NCBI RefSeq assembly: GCF_033473495.1
Contig: NC_088940.1
Coordinates: 2,790,001-2,854,000, forward strand
Origin: Cercospora beticola
Lineage: Eukaryota; Ascomycota; Dothideomycetes; Mycosphaerellales; Mycosphaerellaceae
DNA length: 64,000 nucleotides
Direction of reading: 5' to 3'
Position 1 is the stretch's first letter. Each line of letters opens with the position of its first letter. Under the pieces are notes generated by a model. That model did no database searches. It had not been told where the DNA came from and saw nothing but the letters and a program-made list of their open reading frames with translations. This document shows positions 48,390-58,680 of the stretch, in pieces. Made by a program: the position numbers and the translations under genes.

Positions 48390-49331
48390 TCATATCGCCG
48401 TGCCTCTCTCGAAGCTCTCCCGAATATCCGCAGTATACTTATTGTAGAAGCGCGCCAACTTCATGTTGAACTGCTTGTTCTTCTCGTTGATGTACGTCAC
48501 ATCCGAGCCATCCTCGTCTGGCCGGCCACGTTCTCGTCGCTTCTTCATGCGCACCTCCTCCGCCTTCTTGATATCTGCGACGAGACGATCAACGGCATCT
48601 TTGGAGGGCTTGCCGTTCGTGAATGTGCTGGTGTCGTTGGTAGAGTAGAATGTGCCGTCCTTGTCCACGGCTATGAGCTCGCCATCCTGCGTCTCCACAA
48701 GCTCCAACCCACCACTTGCAACTGCTCTGTTGATTGCTTCTCTCTTGTCCTGTTCGTAGGATGCTAACCTCTCCTCGAACCCAGCCTTTGCCATTTGACC
48801 CAACTGCCGCTCATATACCTTTCCTGCCTCTTTGTTGTAGTCTACGAATTGGTTCTCATCGCGTTTTCGTGCCTTTTCAGCTAGTCGCTCGTCCCATCGC
48901 TCTGACTCTTCAATCGTCCAATCCCACGCTCGCTTCCTTTCAAAGTCTTCGCCACTTTCTTCGATCTCGGCTTTCAGCAGTTTATGCGATGCGACATCTT
49001 TCTTCCGGTTTATGGAGGTCAACTGCGATGGGTCCACGGACGCTCTCTGCATTTCCTGCTTCGTCTCCTGCAAATTCGATTTGCGACTGGCCGCATTTCT
49101 GGCGCGCAGTGCCGCAAATCGCGCTGCTCTCTCATCGGCTGCTGAAGGCGCTGTGGCTGCCTCTGCCGGCGTCGTTGCTGTGTCGTCCTTTGCAGCCGCT
49201 TCTGCTACATCCTCCTTCAACTCTGATTCCAGCTGCTGGTCGGGCACGTTGGCCTCGGCGAATCTGCGCTTCGATGACTCGGCATCTTCCTCGAGGGCTG
49301 GCGAGCCTTTTCGTTTCCGTGTGACAGGCAT
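48390..49331 (-). CDS. syf2: Pre-mRNA-splicing factor SYF2
   Basis: Single exon, 313 aa. The C-terminal two-thirds is the SYF2 domain (PF08231): WDWTIEESERWDERLAEKA, DYNKEAGKVYERQL, ESYEQDKREA-like helix, AVDRLVADIKKAEEVRMKKRRERG, then INEKNKQFNMKLARFYNKYTADIRESFERGTA at the end. The N-terminal 100 residues are Ala/Glu-rich and low complexity, with a basic start (TRKRKG) suiting nuclear import. SYF2 is a component of the NineTeen/Prp19-associated spliceosome complex. Its start is only 238 bp from the start of the divergent PPR-like gene, so the two share a bidirectional promoter. Confidence 0.93.
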   Translation of the reverse strand: MPVTRKRKGSPALEEDAESSKRRFAEANVPDQQLESELKEDVAEAAAKDDTATTPAEAATAPSAADERAARFAALRARNAASRKSNLQETKQEMQRASVDPSQLTSINRKKDVASHKLLKAEIEESGEDFERKRAWDWTIEESERWDERLAEKARKRDENQFVDYNKEAGKVYERQLGQMAKAGFEERLASYEQDKREAINRAVASGGLELVETQDGELIAVDKDGTFYSTNDTSTFTNGKPSKDAVDRLVADIKKAEEVRMKKRRERGRPDEDGSDVTYINEKNKQFNMKLARFYNKYTADIRESFERGTAI

Positions 49332-49569
49332 ATTGTGTGTGCAGTGCGATGTGAAGTCGATGTTGTGGTCGCAGGCAAGAAAGACTCGCGAATCGATAAC
49401 GGCTCAATGTCTTGGCACTCGGAGGTGAACTGCGATGCGCCGATGAAGCTCTCAGTTCTGCTTCTCTCACATACGCGAGCAGGACTGGACGGAACAGGCT
49501 CGCATCACTGGAGACCGATGCAAGCGCAATGGCACCAGACCGAGGCTGCTGCATGAACTGCCCACGGCC
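49332..49569. promoter_or_regulatory. 238-bp bidirectional promoter (SYF2 / PPR-like gene)
   Basis: Compact divergent promoter for two housekeeping-type genes, with no obvious TATA box on either side. This supports constitutive transcription but is inference. Confidence 0.45.
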
Positions 49570-52308
49570 ATGGGCACGCGCTTCGACCGATGGCTGAGCA
49601 GACCATCGACTCTCTGCTTCCTCCGCCGCGTCTTGGACATCACCAGCAGCGCACCTATTCCTTCACAGCTGCGCCCATGCATAACACACCGGCGATATGC
49701 ACACCAGAACAAACAGCATCCTGTAGAGGATCCCGAAGAAGAAGAAGAAGGTGGCCCAAGTCTCCCGCGTAGGCGGTACTATCGTGCCTCACGAGACGAT
49801 GACACCGATGCTGTAGCTGCTCAGAAACGAGAAGATGCTACGGAGACTGCATTGCGGAGGGCGTTAGGACCCCGGGTTGGACTTACAAATTCGCGCTCGT
49901 CTTCGGGGACAATGTTCACGAGCTTGTCGGGCCATCTCATGCATCCAGTGAGCAGTGCAAGACTCGTCAAACTGCTGGTCGAGTCGCCCAAGCACAGGAG
50001 TGATCTCGGCCTGTGGGCAGAGGTGGCCCAGAACGTTCAACGTCATGAGGGTTTGGATGGAGTGATTGTGGTGTGGGATGGCATGAGACAACATGGAGTG
50101 GACCTTCCGACTGTCGGCGAGGACGCTGATATCTTGTGGACCACCTTCATGACCTCCGGTATTTGGAAAGGGGAGCGCTCTGACCATAGACGCTTTTTTC
50201 TGGAAGTTCTGCAGTACGCTGTTCGCCTCAAAGACCGTTCAGGAAAAGTATACCCGAAGTTATATCAGACTGCTGTCGGCACCTTCTTGTCTGTTAGTCC
50301 ATTCTGGGCCGCAAAGTGGGCCCGCTACATTGCGGAGCATCTTGGTGAAGAACAAATCGACCTCAATGGTCTCGCACCCTATTGCGCAGCGAGCGACACT
50401 TTCAAAGAGTTCAGAGCCATCTACAAAAAGCAAGGGAGAGCACACAAGCTGTATGATTGTTTCATACCAGAGCTGCTCAAGCAACGAGACGTAGAGCAGG
50501 TCCTTCAGTGGCACAAGCTTTTCATATCGAATGGAGATGGACCGGGAGCAGAAGTATTTGCTATGCGGCTCGTGCAAGAACTCTTCGAACGCGATGGAAA
50601 TAGGTCCCTCCCCATGGTTCACCGTCGAAGTAGCGAGAAAGACGACTTTGTTGTTCCCAGGGACGGCGTGTCAATTGACCTTCCGTCCATGACTCGAGCC
50701 ACGATGTCAACGCTGGTAGGAGAGGTACATGGTATCAAGCAACGAGAAGTGAGCGATGCTTTTGTCGCGAAAATGTTCGCCACGAGGGTATTCCCGCTGG
50801 ACATGATTGTCAGCGGTCTTGGAGTTATCGGCGTTGACAGAATTGGACCACTGGCCATGCGTGAGATCGCACTTCGAGTCGGCTCTGCATCCGAATTTGA
50901 CTTGAAGCTCAAAAATTTACAAGACATGGAATTAGCGATTAGCGATGCCATATATTGCCGACTCCTGATCAAGCTTGCCAGAGAGGGACCAGAAAATCTA
51001 TACGAGGCTTTACTGACCAGCGACGAACATCCCGAAGCTTTCGAGGACTCAGCGACGCAGCAAGCCCTCCTTGCTTCGTTCCTGGAGACCGGAGACTTGG
51101 TAAATGCGCAGGTGACTCTGCTAGGACTTTCTCTTAGGGGCGGAGTAGCACAGGCCAGGGCATGGAACTGCCTTTTGCAGCACCATGTCAAACACCGACA
51201 ATTCCGTCTGGTTGCAGATACCACTCAGCAAATACAGGCACTTGACATCGTCATCCTGGGAAGCACTCTGGCATCTGTGTATCGCTACCTGCTCCCAGAA
51301 CGCAATCCTGGCCGTGCTCCGCCGCAGGACATGCTCGATGAGTACTTGGGTGTGCCACCTTTACAATTCGTGACCAACGCAAGCATGTACGCAGCAGAAC
51401 GCGGTATCGAAGTCCGACCGTACCTGTGGATCGAGCTGATGAAGCGATATGGCATGTTGCAAAAGTGGGAAGAGTTGGAACAACTTGTACATTGGCTGCC
51501 AAAATTCTACCGAACCAGACCGAAATCATATCGAACGATTACGCTTGAGAACGGTAGGAAGGTGAACGTTAATGTTCCTCTGCGGACCATATTCAGTTCT
51601 TCGATGCGTGGTGCATTGATCGTCTGGGGCTTCCGGCGCGCTACCACCAAGAAGCTGTTGACCGCAACAGACTCTTCACAGACTGGACACAGCCATACTT
51701 GGGCACGCGGCATTCTTTTGCTCAAGAAACTCAACGAGGAAGGTCTCCACAAGCCTGAGATGCAGACAAGTCCAGCTCTCGTACGAAAGGTACTGCTCAA
51801 GCAGATGTGGACACTGTTCGGCCCGGCTTATTCCACCAAAAATATCAACCTGCTAGCGCGGAAGTGCAATCGGCTCGGTCTTGCACACTTCATACAACAC
51901 GCCGACGAAATATGGGACGGGCAGCTATTCGACCTGGATCCGAGACTTTACGAGCCCCAAAACTTTCCAAAGCTGCTTGTCGCTTTGTTCGGTCGTACAA
52001 AACGAGTCGGACAGAAAACGGGAGATCGTGTGGATGTTCTTGCATATGCTCGAGCTATCGCAGAACGCCGATGGGTGCCTCCTATCCTCCATCGAGCGCT
52101 AAATCAGAGGCAACGCGCCTGGGAAAGAAGTCCTTTCCGCATTCCATCTTCGCGCGCCAGCTTTCGACCAGCCCTTGCTCACGCAGCTGGCACGCCTAGT
52201 CTGCACCTCCGCTCTCGTCGACGGCATCGATTGCTCTCTGCTCGTTCAATGAGTTCACATCCTGTACCCAATCATCAAGATGCTCTGGAAACCGTTGCAC
52301 CCGGTTGA
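49570..52308 (+). CDS. Large pentatricopeptide-repeat-like mitochondrial protein
   Basis: Single exon, 912 aa. The first 60 residues are Arg/Ser-rich and poor in acids (MGTRFDRWLSRPSTLCFLRR..), a good mitochondrial targeting sequence, followed by a Glu-rich stretch. The rest is helical with spaced PPR-like pairs, for example ARAWNCLLQHHVKHRQFRLVADTTQQIQAL and PYLWIELMKRYGMLQKWEELEQLVHWL. Fungal proteins of this build act in mitochondrial mRNA stability or translation, but the specific ortholog is not recognised. The last 38 codons overlap the 3' end of the convergent FMN-binding gene (52196-52308); they are Arg/Ser/His-rich and may be a run-on past an ancestral stop or be shortened by splicing. 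Confidence 0.75.
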   Translation: MGTRFDRWLSRPSTLCFLRRVLDITSSAPIPSQLRPCITHRRYAHQNKQHPVEDPEEEEEGGPSLPRRRYYRASRDDDTDAVAAQKREDATETALRRALGPRVGLTNSRSSSGTMFTSLSGHLMHPVSSARLVKLLVESPKHRSDLGLWAEVAQNVQRHEGLDGVIVVWDGMRQHGVDLPTVGEDADILWTTFMTSGIWKGERSDHRRFFLEVLQYAVRLKDRSGKVYPKLYQTAVGTFLSVSPFWAAKWARYIAEHLGEEQIDLNGLAPYCAASDTFKEFRAIYKKQGRAHKLYDCFIPELLKQRDVEQVLQWHKLFISNGDGPGAEVFAMRLVQELFERDGNRSLPMVHRRSSEKDDFVVPRDGVSIDLPSMTRATMSTLVGEVHGIKQREVSDAFVAKMFATRVFPLDMIVSGLGVIGVDRIGPLAMREIALRVGSASEFDLKLKNLQDMELAISDAIYCRLLIKLAREGPENLYEALLTSDEHPEAFEDSATQQALLASFLETGDLVNAQVTLLGLSLRGGVAQARAWNCLLQHHVKHRQFRLVADTTQQIQALDIVILGSTLASVYRYLLPERNPGRAPPQDMLDEYLGVPPLQFVTNASMYAAERGIEVRPYLWIELMKRYGMLQKWEELEQLVHWLPKFYRTRPKSYRTITLENGRKVNVNVPLRTIFSSSMRGALIVWGFRRATTKKLLTATDSSQTGHSHTWARGILLLKKLNEEGLHKPEMQTSPALVRKVLLKQMWTLFGPAYSTKNINLLARKCNRLGLAHFIQHADEIWDGQLFDLDPRLYEPQNFPKLLVALFGRTKRVGQKTGDRVDVLAYARAIAERRWVPPILHRALNQRQRAWERSPFRIPSSRASFRPALAHAAGTPSLHLRSRRRHRLLSARSMSSHPVPNHQDALETVAPG

Positions 52309-53025
52309 ACTCTCCTGCAATAGGTGCGCCCAGGGTCAGATATGTTGGAACCACTCCGATCCAGGTCTTCTCAGTCACTTCGCTGTTCTCCAAATCGGCT
52401 TTATCGTCACTAGGCCCTCCAGCTCTCACTTTCGCAGAAGCAGTTTCGATTCGCACTTTGAGCACTCCGGTTGATTGAAGCTCTGCTTTGGTTGGCGGCT
52501 GCCTGCTATTCTCCCACCTCTCGGGTATGGAGTTGTTTGTGATCAATCGCAATGCAAAATCGATCTCTGCGGCGTCCTCCACCATGGCGCCGTATCCGTA
52601 AGCAACTGCAGCTCGATAGTTGCAGCTGTTGTGGAAGGGTGAGAGGGCGAGCACATAGCCATCGAGGATTGAACCACAGACACAAAGCGGGATCTCGGAG
52701 CCATTGGTCATTCGGAATAGTCTTGCAACTGAGCTGCCATGGAGATAGATTGAGGGCTCTTCGTCAGATTCGTAGGTGGCGACTGCGCCTAGCATGGGAA
52801 GAATTGTGGGAAACTGCGGGCCGTCTTTGGGAGGGGCGTTGAATGAGACGTGTAGGATGGGAGTCTCATTGAGGATGCTGTGAACTAGCTCGGCATCATA
52901 TTGCACTGTAACTGAGGTCAGCGTCTGCTTTGAGCTATATAGAAGGCAAAACTTCGGGCGAACTACTTACTTCGTTTTGGCAATCTGCCTGCTTTGCTGC
53001 GCTCATCGGGTGCGTAAGAACCCAT
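52196..53025 (-). CDS. FMN-binding split-barrel protein (pyridoxamine 5'-phosphate oxidase-like)
   Basis: Minus-strand join of 53025-52971 and 52905-52196 (254 aa); a 65-bp intron with GTAAGT..CAG. The first exon encodes MGSYAPDERSKAGRLPKR, which matches the usual RLPKR-Y start of this family, and the second begins MQYDAELVHSILNETPILHVSFN. Later motifs YLHGSSVARLF and NYRAAVAYG, a DYVLALSPFHNS-like strand and the helical C-terminus fit Pyridox_ox_2 (PF12900) flavin-nucleotide-binding proteins. They are mostly uncharacterised oxidoreductases or FMN-binding stress proteins. The gene ends inside the 3' end of the PPR-like gene (113-bp tail-to-tail overlap). Confidence 0.85.
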
Positions 53026-54101
53026 TGTGGATGTTTCGAGGTGCAATGCCCGAGGTTGCGAAATCTGTCAAGCTGTTTGATCTTGCTGTGCTGCTGTCCG
53101 GTGGTTCTGATACTGCGTTCTATCTCCTAGATATAGCCCCAGCAGACTGTGGACCAGTCAGGGATGAGCAATATGTAGCACGAGCCAGCTAGCTTTTCAC
53201 GCCCTTCGATGTAGAACAGTCAAGTGAGGCTCCATCTGCGCCCGCCAAAACTCAATGCTACCTCGGCTGCAACTTCTTCTCTGGGAAGGTCGCATCCTTA
53301 CACGAAGCTTAGCTTCCCAGACGTCCACTCGTGGTTGCTGTTCAGACTTCGGGTTCTGCTTCTGCTCAGTCAACATTTGTTCTGTCATGGCGAAACGATG
53401 AGATACTCGCGCGGGTAAGTGGCCGGCTGTGGGTCTGCATAGGGCGGCTCTTGCTCGCCAACGAAAGCTGCGGCAAGTTCAGGGCTCTGCTTTACTACAG
53501 TATCAGTAATCCTACTAATCTCAGTAGACCGAGCTCGCCTACTCGGACTACGTGTGAATTCTCGCTTGACTGATAGCCTCTAGATTCGATGAGGTGTATC
53601 TTCAAGAGGAGTCATATGGACCACACGAGACAGGGACACTGGCGTCAATGAGCATCTTGAAGTCGAGGCTGGGAATGCATCCGGAGCTGCTCAGCCTTCC
53701 AAGTTCAATATCATCGAGCTGAGGCAAAGAATGGTTCGGTGGCCGGGACAACAGCAAACCTGGAATCCTTATGAGTGTTCCCTCCGGAGCACGTCAGGTA
53801 AGGAGCACAAGTTTCAATTCCAATCGGGATGGCACTCACTATGTGTTACCAAAGCATGCGCACCGACCTAGCTCAGCAAACGGAGGTGAAGAGCTTGACG
53901 TCCCTAGACCTGCACCGAGACAGAAGCCTTGCCGTTTTTCTAACAAGGTACACAGCATCAATCGCAAGGCCGGCAGCACAATGGTGTTGATAACATCGAG
54001 GAGTGTTGCGCTACAGTTTCGCGCCTGTATTCAAGATCTCAACAATCATATTTCAGATACATGCGGCCGTGGCCAAGATCTTTACCTTAGAGGCCAGATC
54101 C
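53026..54101. other. Intergenic region
   Basis: 1.08 kb between the FMN-binding protein start and the copper transporter stop. A plus frame at 53771-54118 lacks any family resemblance. No repeat or RNA gene recognised. Confidence 0.5.
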
Positions 54102-54736
54102 TCAATGCCCTGCGGTAATTTCTGGCCCGCCAATTACAAAGCTGCCCAGGAATACGCCCCCGAGAACTGACAAGAAATATCCTACATTCATCGTCATCAC
54201 TGCGAGCATACTGCTCAAAAGTCAGTCTGGAAGGCCTCTTGCACAGAAGTGGGGACTTCGAAAGCGCGAACTTACAGCAAATAGCTCACGCCGGCGAGAA
54301 CAGTGTCGAGGAAGGCGCGAGCTGCTGCTTCATTGACTCTCCAAGGCCGTCGAGCAGGTCGAGCATCTGGCTTCGCATCTGTCTTCTTTCGCAAGATTGC
54401 CGGATCTTGTTTTCGCATCGCACCGGTCCAAAGGGCATCGAAACGATATCGTACGGCGACCAGACACCGGAACACCACCGCCAGGCCGATCAAGAAAATG
54501 CAGGTCCCTGCATACTGGCCTTTGCTCGCCGGTGTCCAGCTGTTCGAATAGAGCGCCGTGGATGTTGATGTGAAGAAGGTCATCATCATGTGGGACATGT
54601 CCATTGTCATACTTGAATGCATACTTGACATGTCGGAATGGGAGGCCGGAGAGGTGGACGTGGCCATGCTGTCCATTGAGGTTGCCGTTGGCATTTCCAT
54701 GCCGCTCATGGACATTTCCATACTTGACATGTCCAT
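54102..54736 (-). CDS. Ctr-type high-affinity copper transporter
   Basis: Minus-strand join of 54736-54276 and 54210-54102 (189 aa); a 65-bp intron, GTAAGT..CAG. The N-terminal 50 residues are Met-rich (MDMSSMEMSMSGMEMP, then MTMDMSHMMMTFF), the extracellular copper-collecting Mets motifs. TM1 is near 70-90. TM2 carries the M-x3-M pair (MLAVMTMN) and TM3 the G-x3-G packing motif (GGVFLGSF), both canonical for Ctr trimers (PF04145). The cytosolic loop between TM1 and TM2 is basic (RKKTDAKPDARPARRPW). It imports Cu(I) at the plasma membrane or exports it from the vacuole. It is divergent from ferric reductase 2, which would supply Cu(I). Confidence 0.95.
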
Positions 54737-55320
54737 GATGGAGTCAATTGTCTTGCAAGCAGTGTGTGCTTTGTTTTTGTCCGTGAAAAATCGATGAAGC
54801 CCACCAAAGGTGTCCGGGGAGCTGGTCGAACGACGGTAGTGCCGAGTTAAGATCTTTGCTTCTCGTCAATAAGCTCTTGCGAACGACAGGCATGAGTTCT
54901 AGCACAGGGTGGCCATGTGGCTGTCCGATGAAGGTGCAAGTGTCCAATGAGGGCGCGGATCGAGCATAAAACGTGAGCAAACTTGCTCAATTTTGCATCC
55001 TTCGGGAACTGGAGCTAACCTCATGCAGTAACATCGAGCATCGCCATGTGCCCACACTTCTGCTACGCCCTGTCCAGGCTGTCTTCCAGATTAACTTCTG
55101 CTAATCCAGGCTTTGTGATTGCTTGAGCTGATCGTTGCCCACGCGATGTGGCGCCAACCCTAAGGCCAGACCTTGTGCCGCTCTTCCAGCCTTGAGCAAG
55201 TTCGCAAACTCACTGCCTCTTCGGCGCCAGTCTCTTGTCCTCAAAGACAGGTCCACTGGTCCCATCATCTGGCAGGCTGGGCTTTACGCCAACGAACATC
55301 TGCCAACGACATCAGTCAAC
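54737..55320. promoter_or_regulatory. Divergent CTR/FRE2 promoter
   Basis: 584 bp shared by the copper transporter (-) and metalloreductase (+). It contains TGAGCAAACTTGCTCA at 54974-54989, an inverted repeat of the copper-box core, and a TTTGCTTC at about 54853. No TATA box is obvious on either side. Confidence 0.55.
54974..54989. promoter_or_regulatory. Inverted copper-box-like operator TGAGCAAACTTGCTCA
   Basis: Two 7-bp arms, perfect reverse complements, separated by two bases. The left arm plus one base is TGAGCAAA, the reverse complement of TTTGCTCA, which fits the yeast Mac1 element TTTGC(T/G)C(A/G). It lies between a Ctr and a Fre gene. Function inferred from motif and context. Confidence 0.5.
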
Positions 55321-57300
55321 ATGGACGAAATGATGCATATGGGCACGCCGTGGCTGGATAAGCCATTGAGCGAGACCTATCGCGCATATGAATGCTCGCT
55401 CAACGATACCCAGGCATGCGAGTATCAGCAGGGGTACTGGAGATTTTGGTATCGCTCACAAGTCTTTTTTGAATAAATAGAACGCAGCTGACTACTTCTA
55501 GGTACGAGGCGGATCACAGATACGCGCTGCCCACAGTGGCATTTTTCCTCGTCACCATCATCCTCTTCTCTGTGGTCCATCTGATCGATCAATTCGCGTC
55601 GCAAGGCATCAAACAATCGAAGCTGGGTCGAAACATCGCCGCCCTTAACCGTTGGTTAAGCTACAAGTCGTATCGAATCAATGCTCTGAATTGGAATTCC
55701 GCTCCATTGGGCCTTCTCATTCTTGGTGCTATCGGCTTCATCTACTTTATGTGTATGACTCTCGCACCGAAGCCGTACTACTGGCCAGACACTGCAGAAT
55801 TTGGAAGCTCGCCTCCGATAGCAACCAGAGCAGGATGGCTCTCCCTTGCGTGCATGCCGTTTGTCTTCGCGACGGCAGGGAAGAGCAACTTCATCACATT
55901 GGTGACGGGTGTGAGTCACGAGAAGCTGCAGGTCTTCCATCGATGGATCTCCTATGCTTTTTTCGTGACCGCGCTCGTGCACACGTTTCCGTTCATCATA
56001 TACAATATCAAGACTGGGACGATGGTGGAGAGCTGGAACACACTCGTATTCTACTGGACAGGCGTTGTCGCTCTTATCGCCCAAGGCTGGCTGACTTTTG
56101 CTTCGTTGAGTCCGTTGAGGTGAGCGAATCATTACGGACTGTGTCTACATGATGCCGTTGCTAACACCCGATACTAGGAGCCTGAGCTATGAATGGTTCA
56201 AGTTCTCACACTTTGTGGCGGCCCTTGTGTTCATGCTGTTCCTCTTCTTCCATTGCGATCACACACTTTCTTCGTGGGATTACTTCATTGCAACGGGTGT
56301 GCTCTTCTCGCTAAGCTGGCTGCACAGACAGACTCGTCTCTATTTCGAGCACGGGTTGGGACATCGGGCAAATATCAGTCTGTCATCAAACGGTTTCATC
56401 TGTGTTCGCATTCCGACTACCGCGACATGGAGGATCGGTCAGCACTTCTTTGTCCGTTTCATGGGACTTGGAGTGCATGCATCAACGAATCATCCCTTCA
56501 CAGCTTGCTCCTTGCCTGTGGTCGGAAGTTCTGATCGGAAACTGACGTCGGAACTGGTGCTCTACATCCGGCCTCGTGGCGGCACTACCGCACGCTTGGC
56601 TCATTTCGCTGAGACACATCCTAACAGCTCTATGCGCGTCCTTCTGGACGGACCTTATGGCGGAATGGACATGCAGAAAGTGGTGGCGTGTCCTGAGCAA
56701 CTTATCATCGCTGGTGGATCTGGGGCTGGTTGGATACTGCCTTTGCTGAGTGCCTTCCTGCTTCGACAGCCACTTCCTGGTTCAGAAGAAGTGGCTGCTA
56801 CGGCGCCACTTTGTGCTAGGATTGTGCTTGCAACGAGGGATACTGCAACAAGAGAATGGTTCGAGTCTGCCGTTCGCGACGTTCTGGCGGAGCACGGTCT
56901 TGAGAAGGCGCCAGATGGTCTGACAATCGAAGTGTACTACACTGGAGCTCAAGAAAGGTCAGCAAGCGTTCCGTCCAACGGCCAATTCCTGCGGCAGTTG
57001 GAATCTCCAGAAAAGATTGCCACGCAGAATATTGTAACCTCTGCTTCGGAGTCCGACACTTCGTCGAATTCTGGAAAGCTATCGAACGTGCAAAGCTTGG
57101 ACAGTCGCCCTGATTTGCCGGCTCTGATCAGATCAGAAAATGCACAAAGAACATCGAGCGGCCAACTTGGCGTGTTCGTTTGTGGACCACTGAGCATGCA
57201 GAATGATGTTTCAAACGCTGTTGCTGGGGAACAGCTTGCGGTACTCAGAGGTGGATCAAAAGAAATCTATCTGCACATGGAGCACTTCTCTTGGGCCTAG
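55321..57300 (+). CDS. Ferric/cupric reductase (FRE family), gene 2
   Basis: Join of 55321-55448, 55502-56119 and 56178-57300 (622 aa), introns 53 and 58 bp (GTATCG..TAG, GTGAGC..TAG). Short extracellular N-terminus without an obvious signal peptide, first TM near 53-72, then the ferric-reductase domain with bis-heme pairs His189/His203 and His260/His274 (H-x13-H each). FAD motif NHPFT, NADPH motif IAGGSGAGWILP, and a C-terminal FVCGPLSMQNDV..FSWA. A Ser-rich insertion precedes the last motif (ASESDTSSNSG). All key residues are present. The shared promoter with the copper transporter implies a role in Cu(II) (and Fe(III)) reduction for uptake. Confidence 0.93.
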
Positions 57301-57990
57301 TTGTAGCTATGTTCTCTGATGAACTCAGTGTAACGAATTTACGAAACTTTCAGACAGAATCGGGCCAGCAGACGCACTTCTGTGACTCATACTTCAATAT
57401 GTGCACTGCCTCCTTCATTCGATCGAGAGCTCGACTGGGAAACGAGGAATCCTAGCACCATGCCACCTCGAATCCTCCGTACCTTTCGTCATATCACAGA
57501 TGACACATTAGATCCCGACGAGGTCCAGCGAACATACCTAATCGTCTTTTCCTCATGCATGGCCTGGCGCGATTTGAGAAGAAGGCTTTCTCGTATTGAA
57601 ATTGTGTTGACAGTGCGATGTAAAGTGGGCGGACAATGAAATCTACTCACGATGGAAGGACACACGACACTCCAGCAAGCCTGCAGGAGTTGATACGTTT
57701 AGTACGCCGCAGTGCTGCATAAATGCCGCAGGATTGAGTCTATGGCCCTCGTAGGCGCAAGGAGCTGGGGTTAGCCTCAGATCTGCAAAACAGAGTGTTT
57801 CTTGATTGGGCCTCTACACACATTTGACGCTTCTGACGCCATGCCTCCAAACTTTCCAAAGTATGCGTCAGACTAGACTGCAAGTTATCGAACCTACAAA
57901 GATGATAGTCGAAGTCTCTCATATAATAGCATAACATCGAGCATTCTTTCGCCTTGTGGATAGATAGCCATTTCGCAGAACAACGAGCAG
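57301..57990. other. Intergenic region
   Basis: 690 bp between FRE2 and the cullin-like gene. An 85-codon frame at 57382-57639 has no family features. Nothing else recognised. Confidence 0.5.
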
Positions 57991-58680
57991 ATGACCACAG
58001 CTATGCAGCTTCCCAAACCCCCATCTCCCGCAGAAACCGCGAAAAATCCCGAGCAAACATTTGCCTGGATCGAAGCCCGCATTGCGGAGATCTATGCTAC
58101 CGGACGCTATGAACAACAGCAACAACTTCAAGAAAAGTCTCTTGTATTAGACCAGGCGGCATACCTTCAAATTTACACCACAGTACATGCCTATTGTAAA
58201 CCCCACCGCGGAGAGCAACGAGAGCCTGCACTCTATCGCAGTTTACAAGAGGCTATCCGAGCTCACTGTCGAGAAGCTTCTGCATACATCGCAGGGAGGG
58301 CTGCTGGCGATCTGGACGACGATGGTGCAGATGCAACTCTCTCGACATATCTTAAGCAATGGAAACAGTTCCTCGAAATTAGCGTCCGTATGAGGAATCT
58401 TTTCTCACCACTTGAGAAGAAATGGGTGTGGAGCGCAATCGATTCCGAGCCTCCATTAGAGGGCGTGTATCTTTTCCCGGAGCTCCATCGAAGGTATTGG
58501 AGGGCGGAGGTTCTTGGTGTCAATGAGACTTCAAAAGGTTCTTCGAGGGTCTTGAAGGCTGTGAAACGGCAGCAACAGAATGAGGGCCAGAGTCACAAGT
58601 TGGCTGACGAGGTGACCGCTGCCTTCGATGACTTGAAGCTCGCATTGGTAGATGGTAATTTTGTGGCAGCAGATCAGTAA
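57991..58680 (+). CDS. Cullin N-terminal-repeat-only protein
   Basis: Single exon, 229 aa, start at the first ATG. Resembles only the first cullin repeats: YTTVHAYCKPHRGEQREPALYRSLQEAIRAHC corresponds to the conserved YT.VY.YC segment of CUL1, and TYLKQWKQFLEISVRMRNLFSPLEKKWVW to the QW..Y......L..IF.YL.R.YV segment. The cullin homology and RING-binding/neddylation parts are absent; the frame ends normally at TAA. It could bind an adaptor such as Skp1 without supporting ubiquitin transfer, or be the remnant of a cullin duplication. The family call rests on pattern recognition. Confidence 0.65.
   Translation: MTTAMQLPKPPSPAETAKNPEQTFAWIEARIAEIYATGRYEQQQQLQEKSLVLDQAAYLQIYTTVHAYCKPHRGEQREPALYRSLQEAIRAHCREASAYIAGRAAGDLDDDGADATLSTYLKQWKQFLEISVRMRNLFSPLEKKWVWSAIDSEPPLEGVYLFPELHRRYWRAEVLGVNETSKGSSRVLKAVKRQQQNEGQSHKLADEVTAAFDDLKLALVDGNFVAADQ

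Noticed and set aside
53771..54118. 115-codon plus-strand frame between two minus-strand genes
   Set aside because: Starts at a near-cognate or internal codon, is low in hydrophobic pattern and shows no family signature.
57382..57639. 85-codon frame downstream of FRE2
   Set aside because: No recognisable domain, no promoter signal and no intron support.
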